A DNA stretch of 33,277 nucleotides from Spirochaetota bacterium (GTDB taxonomy: Bacteria; Spirochaetota; Spirochaetia; SZUA-6): positions 1 through 33,277 of the forward strand of contig JAADHF010000086.1 in the NCBI GenBank assembly GCA_013151965.1, read 5' to 3'. The notes beneath the pieces are model-generated. The model saw only the letters and a program-made list of their open reading frames with translations, did not search any database and was not told where the DNA came from. Shown here one piece after another: positions 1 to 8,958 of the stretch. Numbering within the stretch: the first letter of the stretch is position 1; each line of letters starts with the position of its first letter. The translations under genes were made by a program, and so were the position numbers.

Positions 1-9
1 TATCACTTT

Positions 10-1392
10 TCATCCCACACTTCCCTCTATTTCCAGATCGATAAGACGATTCATTTCAACAGCGAATTCCATTGGGAGTCTTTTTACAACAGGTTCTATA
101 AATCCGCTTACAATCATTTTAGCTGCATCTATTTCCGATATCCCTCTGCTCATAAGATAAAAAAGCTTTTCTTCACCGATTTTTGTTACCGTTGCTTCAT
201 GGCCGACTTCCACTTCCGGGCTGCTAATATCGAGATAGGGATAAGTATCGGATCTCGAGGTATCATCCATAATAAGAGCATCGCATCGGACAGATGACTT
301 TACACCGCTTAAACCGGAAACAATTTTAACAAGACCTCTAAACGACGATCTCCCCCCGTCTTTGCTTATCGACTTCGAAACGATACTGGAAGAGGTATCG
401 GATGCCATATGAATTACCTTGCTTCCCACGTCCTGCTGCTGCCCTGCAGAAGCCATTGCCACGGAGAGAATCTCCGCCTTTGCACCGCGTTCCTTTAAGA
501 TTGCTCCGGGATATTTCATCGATACACCGGAACCCAGATTACCGTCCACCCATTCCATAATACCGTCCTTAAGAACAAGTGAACGCTTTGTTACAAGGTT
601 ATAAACATTCTTGGACCAGTTCTGAACCGTAGAGTATGTTACACGGGCACTCTCTTTTACAATTATTTCCACCACTGCAGAGTGCAGGGAATCCGTGGAA
701 TAAACAGGAGCGGTACAGCCTTCTATATAATGAACCCTGCTCCCCTTTTCCGCAATAATAAGTGTCCGCTCAAACTGTCCCATATTCTTTGCATTAATCC
801 TGAAATATGCCTGCAGAGGTATTGAAACTTCGACACCTTCGGGAACATAGACAAAAGAACCTCCGCTCCACACGGCAGTATTTAAAGCCGAGAATTTATT
901 GTCCGTGTACGGAACAATAGAACCGAAATATTCTTTTATGAGTTCGGGATACTCCCGCAGACCGCCGTCCATGTCGAGGAACACCACTCCCTGCTTTGTC
1001 CATTCTTCTTTAAGGGAATGATAGACAACCTCGGATTCGTACTGCGCACCTACACCTGCAAGGTACTTTTTCTCTGCCTCCGGTATGCCGAGTTTATTAA
1101 AGGTATTCCGTATATCTTCAGGAACATCCTTCCAGTTCCGTTCCTGTCTTTCACTCGGTTTTATATAGTAGTAAATCTGATCAAAGGGTATATTGCCCAG
1201 GAAAGGCCCCCATTCGGGAAGCTGTTTTTTCAGAAAGTAATCCAGTGCTTTATGCCGTACCTTCGCCATCCATTCCGGTTCTTTTTTCAGCCATGATATT
1301 TCAGAAACCACATCGTGGGACAGACCGGGCCTGGCCCTGTACACATAATTTTCCGGATCATGAAAACCGTACCTGTATTCCGTATCCGGCAT
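10..1392 (-). CDS. sufB: SufB, Fe-S cluster scaffold subunit of the SUF system
   Basis: SufB is the scaffold core of the SufBCD complex, which builds Fe-S clusters in the cytoplasm using SufC ATPase energy. The 460-residue protein is close to the family's usual length and is complete. Recognisable SufB blocks include the N-terminal YGFHDPENYVYRARPGLS stretch, the SGGSFVYVPEGVEVSIPLQ block, the VHYIEGCTAP segment and the C-terminal SRGISEIDAAKMIVSGFIEP helix. The ATG follows a GAGG-type ribosome binding site inside the end of sufC, only two bases after the sufC stop, so the genes are translationally linked. The next gene (sufD would be expected) lies beyond the left edge; a GTG at about base 6 could be its start, but too little is visible to call it. 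Confidence 0.97.
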   Translation of the reverse strand: MPDTEYRYGFHDPENYVYRARPGLSHDVVSEISWLKKEPEWMAKVRHKALDYFLKKQLPEWGPFLGNIPFDQIYYYIKPSERQERNWKDVPEDIRNTFNKLGIPEAEKKYLAGVGAQYESEVVYHSLKEEWTKQGVVFLDMDGGLREYPELIKEYFGSIVPYTDNKFSALNTAVWSGGSFVYVPEGVEVSIPLQAYFRINAKNMGQFERTLIIAEKGSRVHYIEGCTAPVYSTDSLHSAVVEIIVKESARVTYSTVQNWSKNVYNLVTKRSLVLKDGIMEWVDGNLGSGVSMKYPGAILKERGAKAEILSVAMASAGQQQDVGSKVIHMASDTSSSIVSKSISKDGGRSSFRGLVKIVSGLSGVKSSVRCDALIMDDTSRSDTYPYLDISSPEVEVGHEATVTKIGEEKLFYLMSRGISEIDAAKMIVSGFIEPVVKRLPMEFAVEMNRLIDLEIEGSVG

Positions 1393-1394
1393 TC

Positions 1395-2162
1395 TTACAC
1401 CTCTGCCCCGGCAAACTCATAACCCACATTATCCAGATGCTCGGCAAGATCAGGTCCGCCCGACCGCACTATCCTGCCGTTCATCAATATATGAACAACA
1501 TCAGGCTTTATATAGTTTAGTATCCGCTGGTAGTGCGTTATAAGAAGAACCCCGATATCAGGACCGCGCAAGGAGTTTACACCGCCGGCAACGATTCTGA
1601 CCGCGTCGATATCGAGACCCGAATCAGGTTCATCCAGAATTGCAATCTCCGGTTTCAATAATGATAGCTGAAGGATCTCCATTCTCTTCTTTTCACCCCC
1701 CGAAAATCCTTCGTTGAGATATCTCGTTATAAAATCTTCTTTCATCTTTAAAAGTTCTGTTTTCGCTTTTACCTTTTTAAAAAAATCCATAGATGAAAAA
1801 GATCCCTCATCTATTCCGAAACGTGCAATATATGCATTCTTTAAAAAATGAAACACCTTTAATCCGGGTATCTCTTTAGGATACTGAAATGCAAGAAAAA
1901 CACCTTCCCGGGCTCTTTTATCTATCGACAGGTCGAGGAGATTTTTTCCATGAAATAGAACCTTTCCTTCTGTTATCCTGTATTTGGGATGACCCATTAA
2001 AGCATATGCAAGTGTACTCTTGCCTGCACCGTTCGGGCCCATAAGTGCGTGGACTTCTCCTTTCGGAATTTCCACGTTTACTCCTTTTAGTATTTCCTTT
2101 CCCTCAACGGAAACATGAAGATCTTCAATGACCAGCGTATTTTGCTTTGATGCAGATGACAT
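1395..2162 (-). CDS. sufC: SufC, Fe-S assembly ATPase (ABC-type)
   Basis: SufC is the soluble ABC-type ATPase of the SufBCD Fe-S assembly complex. The 255-residue protein shows a Walker A (GPNGAGKST, about residues 42-50), a signature motif (FSGGEKKRMEILQ), a Walker B with adjacent Glu (AILDEPDSGLDID) and a switch His (LLITHYQ). These are the SufC versions of the motifs. It has no membrane segments, as expected. A GGAGAAG ribosome binding site precedes the ATG. It is first in the minus-strand suf run and divergent from the SufT-like gene at 2296, so the 133-base gap probably carries both promoters. Confidence 0.97.
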   Translation of the reverse strand: MSSASKQNTLVIEDLHVSVEGKEILKGVNVEIPKGEVHALMGPNGAGKSTLAYALMGHPKYRITEGKVLFHGKNLLDLSIDKRAREGVFLAFQYPKEIPGLKVFHFLKNAYIARFGIDEGSFSSMDFFKKVKAKTELLKMKEDFITRYLNEGFSGGEKKRMEILQLSLLKPEIAILDEPDSGLDIDAVRIVAGGVNSLRGPDIGVLLITHYQRILNYIKPDVVHILMNGRIVRSGGPDLAEHLDNVGYEFAGAEV

Positions 2163-2295
2163 ATACTTCTCCGGCAGATAATTGTTAAAATCTAAAAATT
2201 TAATTCGAATATAAGATAACCAAATAAGTCATAAAATACAATTTGTTCTTGAAAAATTATTAAAAAATAATTAAATTAAAGCATCAGGAGGGACA
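2163..2295. promoter_or_regulatory. Divergent AT-rich promoter region between sufC and the SufT-like gene
   Basis: This 133-base, very AT-rich gap separates two divergent Fe-S assembly genes. On the minus strand a TTGTAT hexamer and a TATCTT hexamer are separated by 17 bases, a weak but plausible sigma-70-type promoter for sufC. On the plus strand TTGAAA (2249-2254) lies 17 bases before TAAATT (2272-2277), and AGGAGG precedes the ATG at 2296. The hexamers are far from consensus. I see no clear operator palindrome for an Fe-S-sensing regulator. Confidence 0.35.
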
Positions 2296-2598
2296 ATGAG
2301 TATCAAGGAACAAGTAGCTATAGCAGCAGGGAAAGTCATGGACCCGGAACTTATGTTATCCATGGATGAGTTAGGTTTAATATACGGTGTAAAAGAGGAG
2401 GACGGCAGATTCATAATAGAGATGACGCTTACTACGCCTGCATGTCCGCTCGGACCCGTACTTGCCAACCAGGTAAAACAGGAAGCCCTTAAAGTCGATG
2501 GAGTAAAAGATGTGGAGGTTAAACTCGTTTTCTCACCCGCCTGGAACCCCCGTACAATGGCCTCTGAAAAAGCAAAATTGATGCTGGGGCTTCTTTAA
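2296..2598 (+). CDS. MIP18/DUF59 family protein, SufT-like Fe-S maturation factor
   Basis: The 100-residue protein is a single DUF59 (MIP18/PaaD) domain. Visible hallmarks are the DPEL near residue 17, an ELGLIYGV strand, the TTPACPLGP loop with the family's conserved Cys, and the C-terminal FSPAWNPRTM segment. Proteins of this type (SufT) help mature Fe-S proteins, especially where demand is high. Its place divergent from sufC-sufB supports that role, although PaaD-like roles in other pathways use the same fold. A strong AGGAGG lies just upstream of the ATG. The adjacent suf context makes SufT the best reading, but I leave the symbol empty because the domain alone does not decide it. Confidence 0.85.
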   Translation: MSIKEQVAIAAGKVMDPELMLSMDELGLIYGVKEEDGRFIIEMTLTTPACPLGPVLANQVKQEALKVDGVKDVEVKLVFSPAWNPRTMASEKAKLMLGLL

Positions 2599-2629
2599 TA
2601 TAGATTTCTGCCGATATAAATAAATAGAT

Positions 2630-2989
2630 ATGATTCTCACGATTAAAACCCGAAGGGTGTTACTATTTTTAACGGCAGTATCAATATTGGTAGTTTCTCT
2701 TATTCCCCAGGCACCTAAAGTTTTAAGCCGTGTTCCGCATATCGATAAACTGGAACATTTTATTGCATATTCAGCCCTGGCTTTCTTTCTTGCATTAAAC
2801 CTTGCATTAAGATTAAAGAAGAAACTGCATTTTTGTCTCGCCGCAATTGCGTTCTGTATAGTATATGGTGCCGTAATCGAATTTCTCCAGCAATATACGG
2901 GACGGTCGCCGGAATTACTGGATCTTGCAGCGGACATGGCAGGTTCCGGCGCCGGAGCAGCCCTTGCAACTCTGGTGAATAAAGGATGA
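2630..2989 (+). CDS. VanZ-like family membrane protein
   Basis: This 119-residue protein has four likely membrane segments and the VanZ-family pattern. After the first helix comes DKLEHFIAYSALAFFLA, then a helix with VIEFLQQYTGRSPELLDLAADMAGSGAGA. The conserved His, Glu, Gln, Arg and Asp of VanZ-like proteins are all visible. The family includes the teicoplanin-resistance accessory VanZ, but most members are small membrane proteins of unknown job, and resistance should not be inferred. There is no ribosome binding site upstream of the ATG; a TATAAA at 2615-2620 ends only nine bases before it, so initiation may be nearly leaderless or coupled to the gene before. Its stop overlaps the next start (ATGA). 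Confidence 0.85.
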   Translation: MILTIKTRRVLLFLTAVSILVVSLIPQAPKVLSRVPHIDKLEHFIAYSALAFFLALNLALRLKKKLHFCLAAIAFCIVYGAVIEFLQQYTGRSPELLDLAADMAGSGAGAALATLVNKG

Positions 2990-4284
2990 AATCCGGCATG
3001 CATTCTTTTTTTAATATTTCAAAAAATAAACTTCTCTCCGGCTTAAAAAAGAAGGAGATAGACACCATCAGCGGACTCTTGAAACATGAACACTTTCCAA
3101 AGGGAACTTACGTTATAAAAAAGGGAGAACAGAAAAGGAAAGTATACTGTATTGTAAAGGGTAATGTCGAGGTTCTAAGCCGTTTTGACTTTTATGATGA
3201 GATACGCCTGGGAATATTAACGGAAGGTGACTTCTTCGGTGAAATGTCTTTTTTTACACAGAATTATACAAGAACGGCACATATAAAGGCTTTAACGGAT
3301 CTGGAACTTCTTTCTCTGGACAGCAAAGCTTTCGATATTATTATAAAAGAGTTTCCCTTGACGATGCAGAATATAACCAGAACCGCTGTTTTACGCCTGC
3401 AGGACTCCAACAAGCGTTTTGTTGACAAAGCTGCGGTAGAACAGGAAATACTGAGTCAGCGTATAAGACAGAGAAATGAAAAACTGAAGCTGGCAAACAG
3501 TATTCTTTCCAGGCAGAACAGAGAAACCAGGAAAGATCTTCTCCTCGCCCGGAATATACAGAAGAAATTCCTTCCGGAAAAGGAAATTAATTTCCCGGGC
3601 ATAAAAATCAGCACTTACTACAGGCCATGCACCGAATTAGGCGGAGATATATGCGGAATAAAGAGAATCAATAATCATCAAATTGTAGTTTACGGAGGGG
3701 ATGTTTCCGGGCACGGAACCTCTGCCGCATTAATCACAATATATTTAAAGCAGATCATAGAAACTTACACGTTAGAAAAGAGGGAAGACGGTTCGGAACA
3801 GCTTCGGGAACCGGGAGAAGTACTTACACTTCTTAACACCCGTTTTATCGATGATATAAACGAAGGAAATCCCGAACTGTACTTCACGGTTTTCTATAGC
3901 ATTATCGATACGGAACTGTCGGAAATAGGATATTCATCCGCCGGTATCCATTGCCCTCCCCTGATAATATCCGGAAGCAGAGCAGAAGAATTATTTAAAC
4001 AATCTGATTTCCCAATAGGTCATGTAGAGCGGCATGTATATGACTCATACAAAACCGGATTGACTACTCATAATAAACTTTTATTTATAAGCGACGGTGT
4101 TGTAGAAGTATACAATGGAAAAGAATACTTCGGAATGAACAGGCTTAAGAAGCTGCTGCACAGTGCACTTTCAGAAGAGGGAAAGATTAGCCTCGAGAAA
4201 ATCCACAGGAAGGTTACAGCATTTACTAAAGAGAAGAAGCCCCTGGATGATATGTGTTATCTTTTGATCGACCTTCATGAGTAA
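2986..4284 (+). CDS. Cyclic-nucleotide-binding domain / SpoIIE-type PP2C serine phosphatase
   Basis: This 432-residue cytoplasmic signalling protein has three parts. A CNB domain spans about 21-125, with the phosphate-cassette features FFGEMSFF and the Arg of NYTRTA (R96). A charged, probably coiled-coil linker follows at 145-195. A SpoIIE/RsbU-like PP2C domain covers about 196-432. All metal-binding acidic motifs are present: GGD (D221), GDVSGHG (D239), SDG (D370) and DD near 421-422, so it should be an active Mn/Mg-dependent Ser/Thr phosphatase. Such enzymes usually act on anti-sigma-factor antagonists, but no anti-sigma or STAS gene is nearby, so the substrate is unknown. The start overlaps the VanZ stop as ATGA; an ATG at 2998 is an alternative. 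Its 3' end overlaps the convergent acyltransferase gene by 59 bases. Confidence 0.92.
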   Translation: MKSGMHSFFNISKNKLLSGLKKKEIDTISGLLKHEHFPKGTYVIKKGEQKRKVYCIVKGNVEVLSRFDFYDEIRLGILTEGDFFGEMSFFTQNYTRTAHIKALTDLELLSLDSKAFDIIIKEFPLTMQNITRTAVLRLQDSNKRFVDKAAVEQEILSQRIRQRNEKLKLANSILSRQNRETRKDLLLARNIQKKFLPEKEINFPGIKISTYYRPCTELGGDICGIKRINNHQIVVYGGDVSGHGTSAALITIYLKQIIETYTLEKREDGSEQLREPGEVLTLLNTRFIDDINEGNPELYFTVFYSIIDTELSEIGYSSAGIHCPPLIISGSRAEELFKQSDFPIGHVERHVYDSYKTGLTTHNKLLFISDGVVEVYNGKEYFGMNRLKKLLHSALSEEGKISLEKIHRKVTAFTKEKKPLDDMCYLLIDLHE

Positions 4285-5524
4285 CATTTTTTTCAAGTTC
4301 TTTCTTAAGACGTAAAATAATATCATACCACTTTACAGGACTTTCACGGTTAAAGGGTATCCTGTACATTTTCCCCTTATACCTGAAATGGAACTTGTCA
4401 CCGGGCTCCACAGAGAGAGAATCGATCTTCTGCAGTTCCGCATTTAAAGGCATCCTGATGCGTGTTTTAAAGAGCAGCCTCCTGTTTGTAAGGAAGGCCT
4501 TTCCGAATGCCAGAACCCGTAAATTGGGAAAGGATTCTTCTATGAATAAAAAATGCGGCCTGCTTTTTAAAAATACAAGTTCACCTTTCTCCACAGGGAG
4601 GTGCGTTTCCGTTCTTATGGGTATAAGGGGCATTTTTTTTATCAGATCACTATATTGAAACAGAGGAATCCGGGTACCTTCCGGCTGCCCGTTCTCATCG
4701 AGAGGTTCAAGCCTTGCATCCACAGTTACCTCCCATGCCGAAAAACAACTTATGCACTCCACCATATTCTTGCTTTCCGGTTTTACAATCTTTAAGCCCT
4801 CCATAGTACCGCAGATAGGACATCTGTATAGAACCTTTGTTATATCATTTGCAAGACCTTTATAACGGTACTTCTTAAGTTCTATATCCAGTTCATAATC
4901 CCTGTTTCTGATGCTCTCACTTATATCTCTGTAGATCCGGCCCTCATCTTCGGGTATATCATCGCCATCATAAAGTTTATTAAAAATCCCCTTTACCGGG
5001 ATCCTCCTCCATTTTTTAGCCCAGCGCGGATATGCAAGGTATGCACCTTCCATTCTGCAGGTTATTACAGGTATTTTTAATCTTTTAATAAGTTTTGTTA
5101 TTGTAGGAATTATAGGAGAATTCAGACCGTCCCAGCTTCTGACACCTTCGGGGAAAATACCGATAAGACCGCCCTTTTTAATGATATCAAGAATGCTCCT
5201 CACCGCACGATAATCATTGGAACCCTTTCGCTTCGGAAATCCGCCGACCCACTTAAGAAGCCGTCCCATGAACCTCTTTCTAAAAAGATCCTCCGTTGCA
5301 GCAAAATATATAGGTCTCTTAAGCATTACGTAAATCCAGAAGGGATCAAAAAAATTTACATGATTTATAAGAAGAAAAGCCGGCCCCTTTTCAGGGACAA
5401 CATCAGTATTTACCGCTGTAAGCTTAAAGTAACCGACAAGGATCGGCCTTGCTATCGAAGTTATAATACGGTAGAACCACCGGTTTACCAGCTTAATATG
5501 CTTTTCATCGTTGACATCGTGCAT
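4226..5524 (-). CDS. PlsC-like acyltransferase fused to a zinc ribbon and a GRAM/PH-like domain
   Basis: The N-terminal half (about 1-215) is a lysophosphatidic-acid-acyltransferase-type domain. It shows the catalytic NHVNFFD (H55, D60) and the acyl-acceptor motif FPEGVRS (124-130), and probably acts at the inner membrane face on glycerophospholipids. It is followed by a treble-clef or zinc-ribbon-like module with CPIC at 235-238 and CISC at 257-260. A C-terminal beta-rich segment (about 311-412) has GKAFLTNRRLLFK and a closing aromatic-rich helix, which resembles GRAM or bacterial PH domains. The first domain is certain. The second rests on the four Cys, and the third is an inference from pattern. 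The family is usually about 200-250 residues, so the C-terminal half is an addition. The gene end overlaps the convergent phosphatase gene. Confidence 0.85.
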   Translation of the reverse strand: MHDVNDEKHIKLVNRWFYRIITSIARPILVGYFKLTAVNTDVVPEKGPAFLLINHVNFFDPFWIYVMLKRPIYFAATEDLFRKRFMGRLLKWVGGFPKRKGSNDYRAVRSILDIIKKGGLIGIFPEGVRSWDGLNSPIIPTITKLIKRLKIPVITCRMEGAYLAYPRWAKKWRRIPVKGIFNKLYDGDDIPEDEGRIYRDISESIRNRDYELDIELKKYRYKGLANDITKVLYRCPICGTMEGLKIVKPESKNMVECISCFSAWEVTVDARLEPLDENGQPEGTRIPLFQYSDLIKKMPLIPIRTETHLPVEKGELVFLKSRPHFLFIEESFPNLRVLAFGKAFLTNRRLLFKTRIRMPLNAELQKIDSLSVEPGDKFHFRYKGKMYRIPFNRESPVKWYDIILRLKKELEKNVTHEGRSKDNTYHPGASSL

Positions 5525-5565
5525 CCGTTTAAAATATCAAAAATATGAATAATAAACAACCAATG

Positions 5566-8500
5566 TTATGAACAGCCTGTTGTAGAACCGCAGGTTTCGC
5601 ACTTTAAACAGGTCCCGTTCCGTATAAGTGTAAAATTACCGCATACCGGGCACGGATCACCTTCATATCCCTTTAACCGGGCGAGAGCTACAGGATCATC
5701 ATCTACTTCCTGAACAACGGCACCTTCATGCATATGTTTCCCGTTATTTAATGTATTTGTTGCAATAAGATCATCGGGTTTTACCTGGACAAGGTCGCTC
5801 CTTCCAAGGTAGGAAAAGGCTAAGTCTCTGAATATAAAATCCAGAACAGAGGTTGTCATTTTAATATTCTTATGGCCCAGCACGATCCCGTTCGGTTCGA
5901 ATTTTGTAAAAACAAAGGCATCGACATACTCTTCCAGAGGCACACCGTACTGAAACCCGAGAGAAACGGCAATCGCAAAACTGTTAAGTAAAGACCTGAA
6001 AGCCGCTCCTTCTCTGTGCATATCAAGAAATATCTCTCCGAGGCTGCCGTCCGGATATTCACCTGTTCTGATAAACAAACTGTGCATTCCGATCTTCGCC
6101 TTCTGAGTATAACCATTACGCCGGGCCGGGAGTATATGCCTCTTCTTCTTTGACGCCCAGCCGTCATCGGACGAAACTGCACTGTCATTGATTTTAAGCG
6201 GTGATCCTTCCCTCTTCATCATGGAAAGAATCGTATCTGCGGCTGGGTCGGTACCCGGAGCAAGGGAACTTAAGGGCTGGCTCAACTTGGAACCGTCCCG
6301 GTAAATCGCTATCGCCTTTAACATATTCTTCCACGAATACATATATGCGCCCTTTATATCCTCGATCGTCGAGCTGTTGGGCATATTAACGGTTTTAGAT
6401 ATTGCACCGGAAACAAAGGGCTGGACAGCAGCCATTATATCGATATGAGCTTTCCACGGAATAAAACGCTTACCCGTTCTGCCTGCCTTACTAGCAGTGT
6501 CAAAAACAGGATAATGATCTTTTTTAAGATGCGGAGCACCCTCCATGGTCATCGTACCGCAGGCATAGACGTCGGCCTTTTCGATTTCCTCTTCGGAAAA
6601 GCCCAGATAGCGAAGCAGATTAAAACCCTTCTGTGTTAATTTTTTTTCCGGAATTTTAAGATCGTTAATCAGGAATTCTTTTTCCGTAAGCCCGGACAGA
6701 AAAGTAAAACGAATGGAGAAGGAATTACGAACGGAACTTTCGATTTTAGAAAGAACAGAATCGGAAAATCCTTTTTTCTTAAGCGCACTGTAAGATACTC
6801 CCGGCGCATCTTTTAAAGTACCGTGCCCCACACAGTAATGGATAATGTCATCGATCTCCGCCCTGCCGTACCCGAGTTTTTTTAAAGCGGGAGGAATGGA
6901 AGAATTAATTATCTTAAAGGAGCCTCCCCCTGCAAGTTTCTTGAACTTTACCAGTGCAAAATCAGGCTCGATACCCGTTGTATCACAATCCATCACAAGA
7001 CCGATAGTTCCCGTAGGGGCAATCGCGCTTACCTGTGCATTTCTGTATCCGTACTTTTCGCCCAGATTTAAGGCATCGTCCCATACTTTACATGCTGCGT
7101 TTAAAAGATCGGGAGGGCAGTATTCCGGATTTATGCCGCGGGGGACTACCGATAAGCCTTCATATTCCGAACCGGGTGAATTGTATGCAGCTCTTCTATG
7201 ATTTCTGACTACCCGAAGCATATGCTCCTTATTGTCATTGTAGCGCACAAATGTTCCAAGCTGCGATGCCATTAAAGCGGATGTCGCATAGGCTCTGCCT
7301 GTAAGTATTGCTGTAAGTGCGGCGGCAATATTCCTTCCCTCTTCACTGTCATAGGGAATACCCATGACCATAAGCAGGGTTCCGATATTTGCAAACCCGA
7401 GGCCTAAAGTTCTGTATTCATAGCTCTTCCGGGCTATCTCTTTACTGGGGAATTGAGCCATCAGTACACTTATCTCTAAAATAATTGTCCATATGTGAAC
7501 GGCATATTCCAGATCGTCGATTAAAAAACAACCGGTTGCCTTATCATAAAATTTAAGGAAATTTATAGACGCAAGATTGCATGCCGTATCATCCAGAAAC
7601 ATATATTCGGAACAGGGATTGGAAGCCCGAATTTCCCCGTCGGCAGGACATGTATGCCATTCATTCACCGTAGAATGAAACTGCAGACCCGGATCTGCGC
7701 AGTTCCATGCGGAATAAGCTATCCTCTCCCAGATATCACGCGCACGCACGGTACGCTTAACAGCGCCGTCCGTTCTGTTTGTAAGCGCCCATTCCTTATC
7801 ATCGATAACCGCCTTCATAAACTCCGTTGTAAGACGTATGGAATTGTTGGATGACTGACCGCTTACCGTATTATAGGCCTCCTTATCCCACTCCGTATTG
7901 AACTCCTCGAACCGGTAGCTCTTTACCCCCTGCTTTGCAAGCTGAATAAGCTGATGTATAAACGCAGCGGGAACCTCATCCTCCAGTGCATTTCTGATTG
8001 CACTGTAAAGTACGGAATTCTCCTGCGGATCGAACCGGTTGCCGTTTAATTTGTCGGAATTCGTCCAGCAGGCGTCAATTACCGAAATGCTGTGCTTTTT
8101 TAATATTCTGCTTCCCGTAGCCATAGCAGCGACTTTCTGCTCTTCCAGAACCTTCCAGTCTATAAAATTTTCTATATCCGGGTGGTCCGCATCGAGGGAC
8201 ACCATCCTTGCCGCCCTTCGTGTCGTACCGCCGCTCTTTATGGCGGAAGCCGACCTGTCCCCGACTTTTAGAAAAGATAAAAGCCCAGAAGAAACACCGC
8301 CCCCGCTTAACGGCTCATCCGAGCCCCTTAATTTCGAATAATTCGCACCGGAACCCGAACCATACTTAAAGAGCCTTGCCTCTTTCGTAATCAGATCCAT
8401 GATTCCGCCCGGATTTACCAGATCATCCTCCACATCGAGGATAAAACATGCATGAGGCTGAGGACGTTCATAAGCACTCTTTGACTTTTTAAGCTCACCT

Positions 8501-8958
8501 GTTTCAGGGTCCACATAGAAGTGCCCCTGTGAAGGGCCTTCTATTCCGTAAACTGTGTAAAGCCCTGTGTTGAACCATTGAGGTGAATTAGGAGCTGCCA
8601 TCTGACGGGCAAGCATATAACACGCCTCGTCGTAAAAAACTTTCGCGTCTTCTTCCGTATCGAAATATCCGAACCGCTTCCCCCAGTCCGCCCATGTATG
8701 GGCCAGCCGGTGGAATACCTGGCGGGCATCGGTTTCGCCGCCCTTCTTGTTTTTTCCGGAAGGCACACCGGTTTTCCGAAAGTACTTCTGCGCTATAATA
8801 TCCGTTGCAATCTGAGACCAGAAGGAGGGAACCGTAACATTATCCTGATGAAAGATTACATTCCCCTGCCTGTCCCTGATTTCCGAGATTCTTTTTTCGA
8901 ATTTTATTCCTCTATACGGCCCCGACTCCCCGGTCGTAAAATGTCTTTGAATTTGCAT
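5566..8958 (-). CDS. nrdJ: Adenosylcobalamin-dependent (class II) ribonucleoside-diphosphate reductase
   Basis: This 1130-residue enzyme reduces ribonucleotides to deoxyribonucleotides with a B12-generated thiyl radical, so it needs neither oxygen nor an NrdB subunit. The active-site set is visible: NPCSE gives N447, radical Cys C449 and E451. C460 lies 11 residues on and pairs with C171 (HACFILD) as the redox dithiol, matching the class II spacing. The phosphate-binding APTGTIGLVMDCD block is present. The C-terminus carries CPVCG and CLKCETCG Cys pairs and a terminal GC, which form the regenerating or zinc-binding tail. No nrdA/nrdB or nrdD/nrdG gene is in the window. A GGGAGG site precedes the ATG. 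I found no recognisable B12-box riboswitch in the 204-base leader. Confidence 0.96.
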   Translation of the reverse strand: MQIQRHFTTGESGPYRGIKFEKRISEIRDRQGNVIFHQDNVTVPSFWSQIATDIIAQKYFRKTGVPSGKNKKGGETDARQVFHRLAHTWADWGKRFGYFDTEEDAKVFYDEACYMLARQMAAPNSPQWFNTGLYTVYGIEGPSQGHFYVDPETGELKKSKSAYERPQPHACFILDVEDDLVNPGGIMDLITKEARLFKYGSGSGANYSKLRGSDEPLSGGGVSSGLLSFLKVGDRSASAIKSGGTTRRAARMVSLDADHPDIENFIDWKVLEEQKVAAMATGSRILKKHSISVIDACWTNSDKLNGNRFDPQENSVLYSAIRNALEDEVPAAFIHQLIQLAKQGVKSYRFEEFNTEWDKEAYNTVSGQSSNNSIRLTTEFMKAVIDDKEWALTNRTDGAVKRTVRARDIWERIAYSAWNCADPGLQFHSTVNEWHTCPADGEIRASNPCSEYMFLDDTACNLASINFLKFYDKATGCFLIDDLEYAVHIWTIILEISVLMAQFPSKEIARKSYEYRTLGLGFANIGTLLMVMGIPYDSEEGRNIAAALTAILTGRAYATSALMASQLGTFVRYNDNKEHMLRVVRNHRRAAYNSPGSEYEGLSVVPRGINPEYCPPDLLNAACKVWDDALNLGEKYGYRNAQVSAIAPTGTIGLVMDCDTTGIEPDFALVKFKKLAGGGSFKIINSSIPPALKKLGYGRAEIDDIIHYCVGHGTLKDAPGVSYSALKKKGFSDSVLSKIESSVRNSFSIRFTFLSGLTEKEFLINDLKIPEKKLTQKGFNLLRYLGFSEEEIEKADVYACGTMTMEGAPHLKKDHYPVFDTASKAGRTGKRFIPWKAHIDIMAAVQPFVSGAISKTVNMPNSSTIEDIKGAYMYSWKNMLKAIAIYRDGSKLSQPLSSLAPGTDPAADTILSMMKREGSPLKINDSAVSSDDGWASKKKRHILPARRNGYTQKAKIGMHSLFIRTGEYPDGSLGEIFLDMHREGAAFRSLLNSFAIAVSLGFQYGVPLEEYVDAFVFTKFEPNGIVLGHKNIKMTTSVLDFIFRDLAFSYLGRSDLVQVKPDDLIATNTLNNGKHMHEGAVVQEVDDDPVALARLKGYEGDPCPVCGNFTLIRNGTCLKCETCGSTTGCS

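Noticed and set aside
2533..3003. Minus-strand open frame of 156 codons opposite the VanZ-like gene
   Set aside because: It has no recognisable family features and overlaps two well-supported plus-strand genes.
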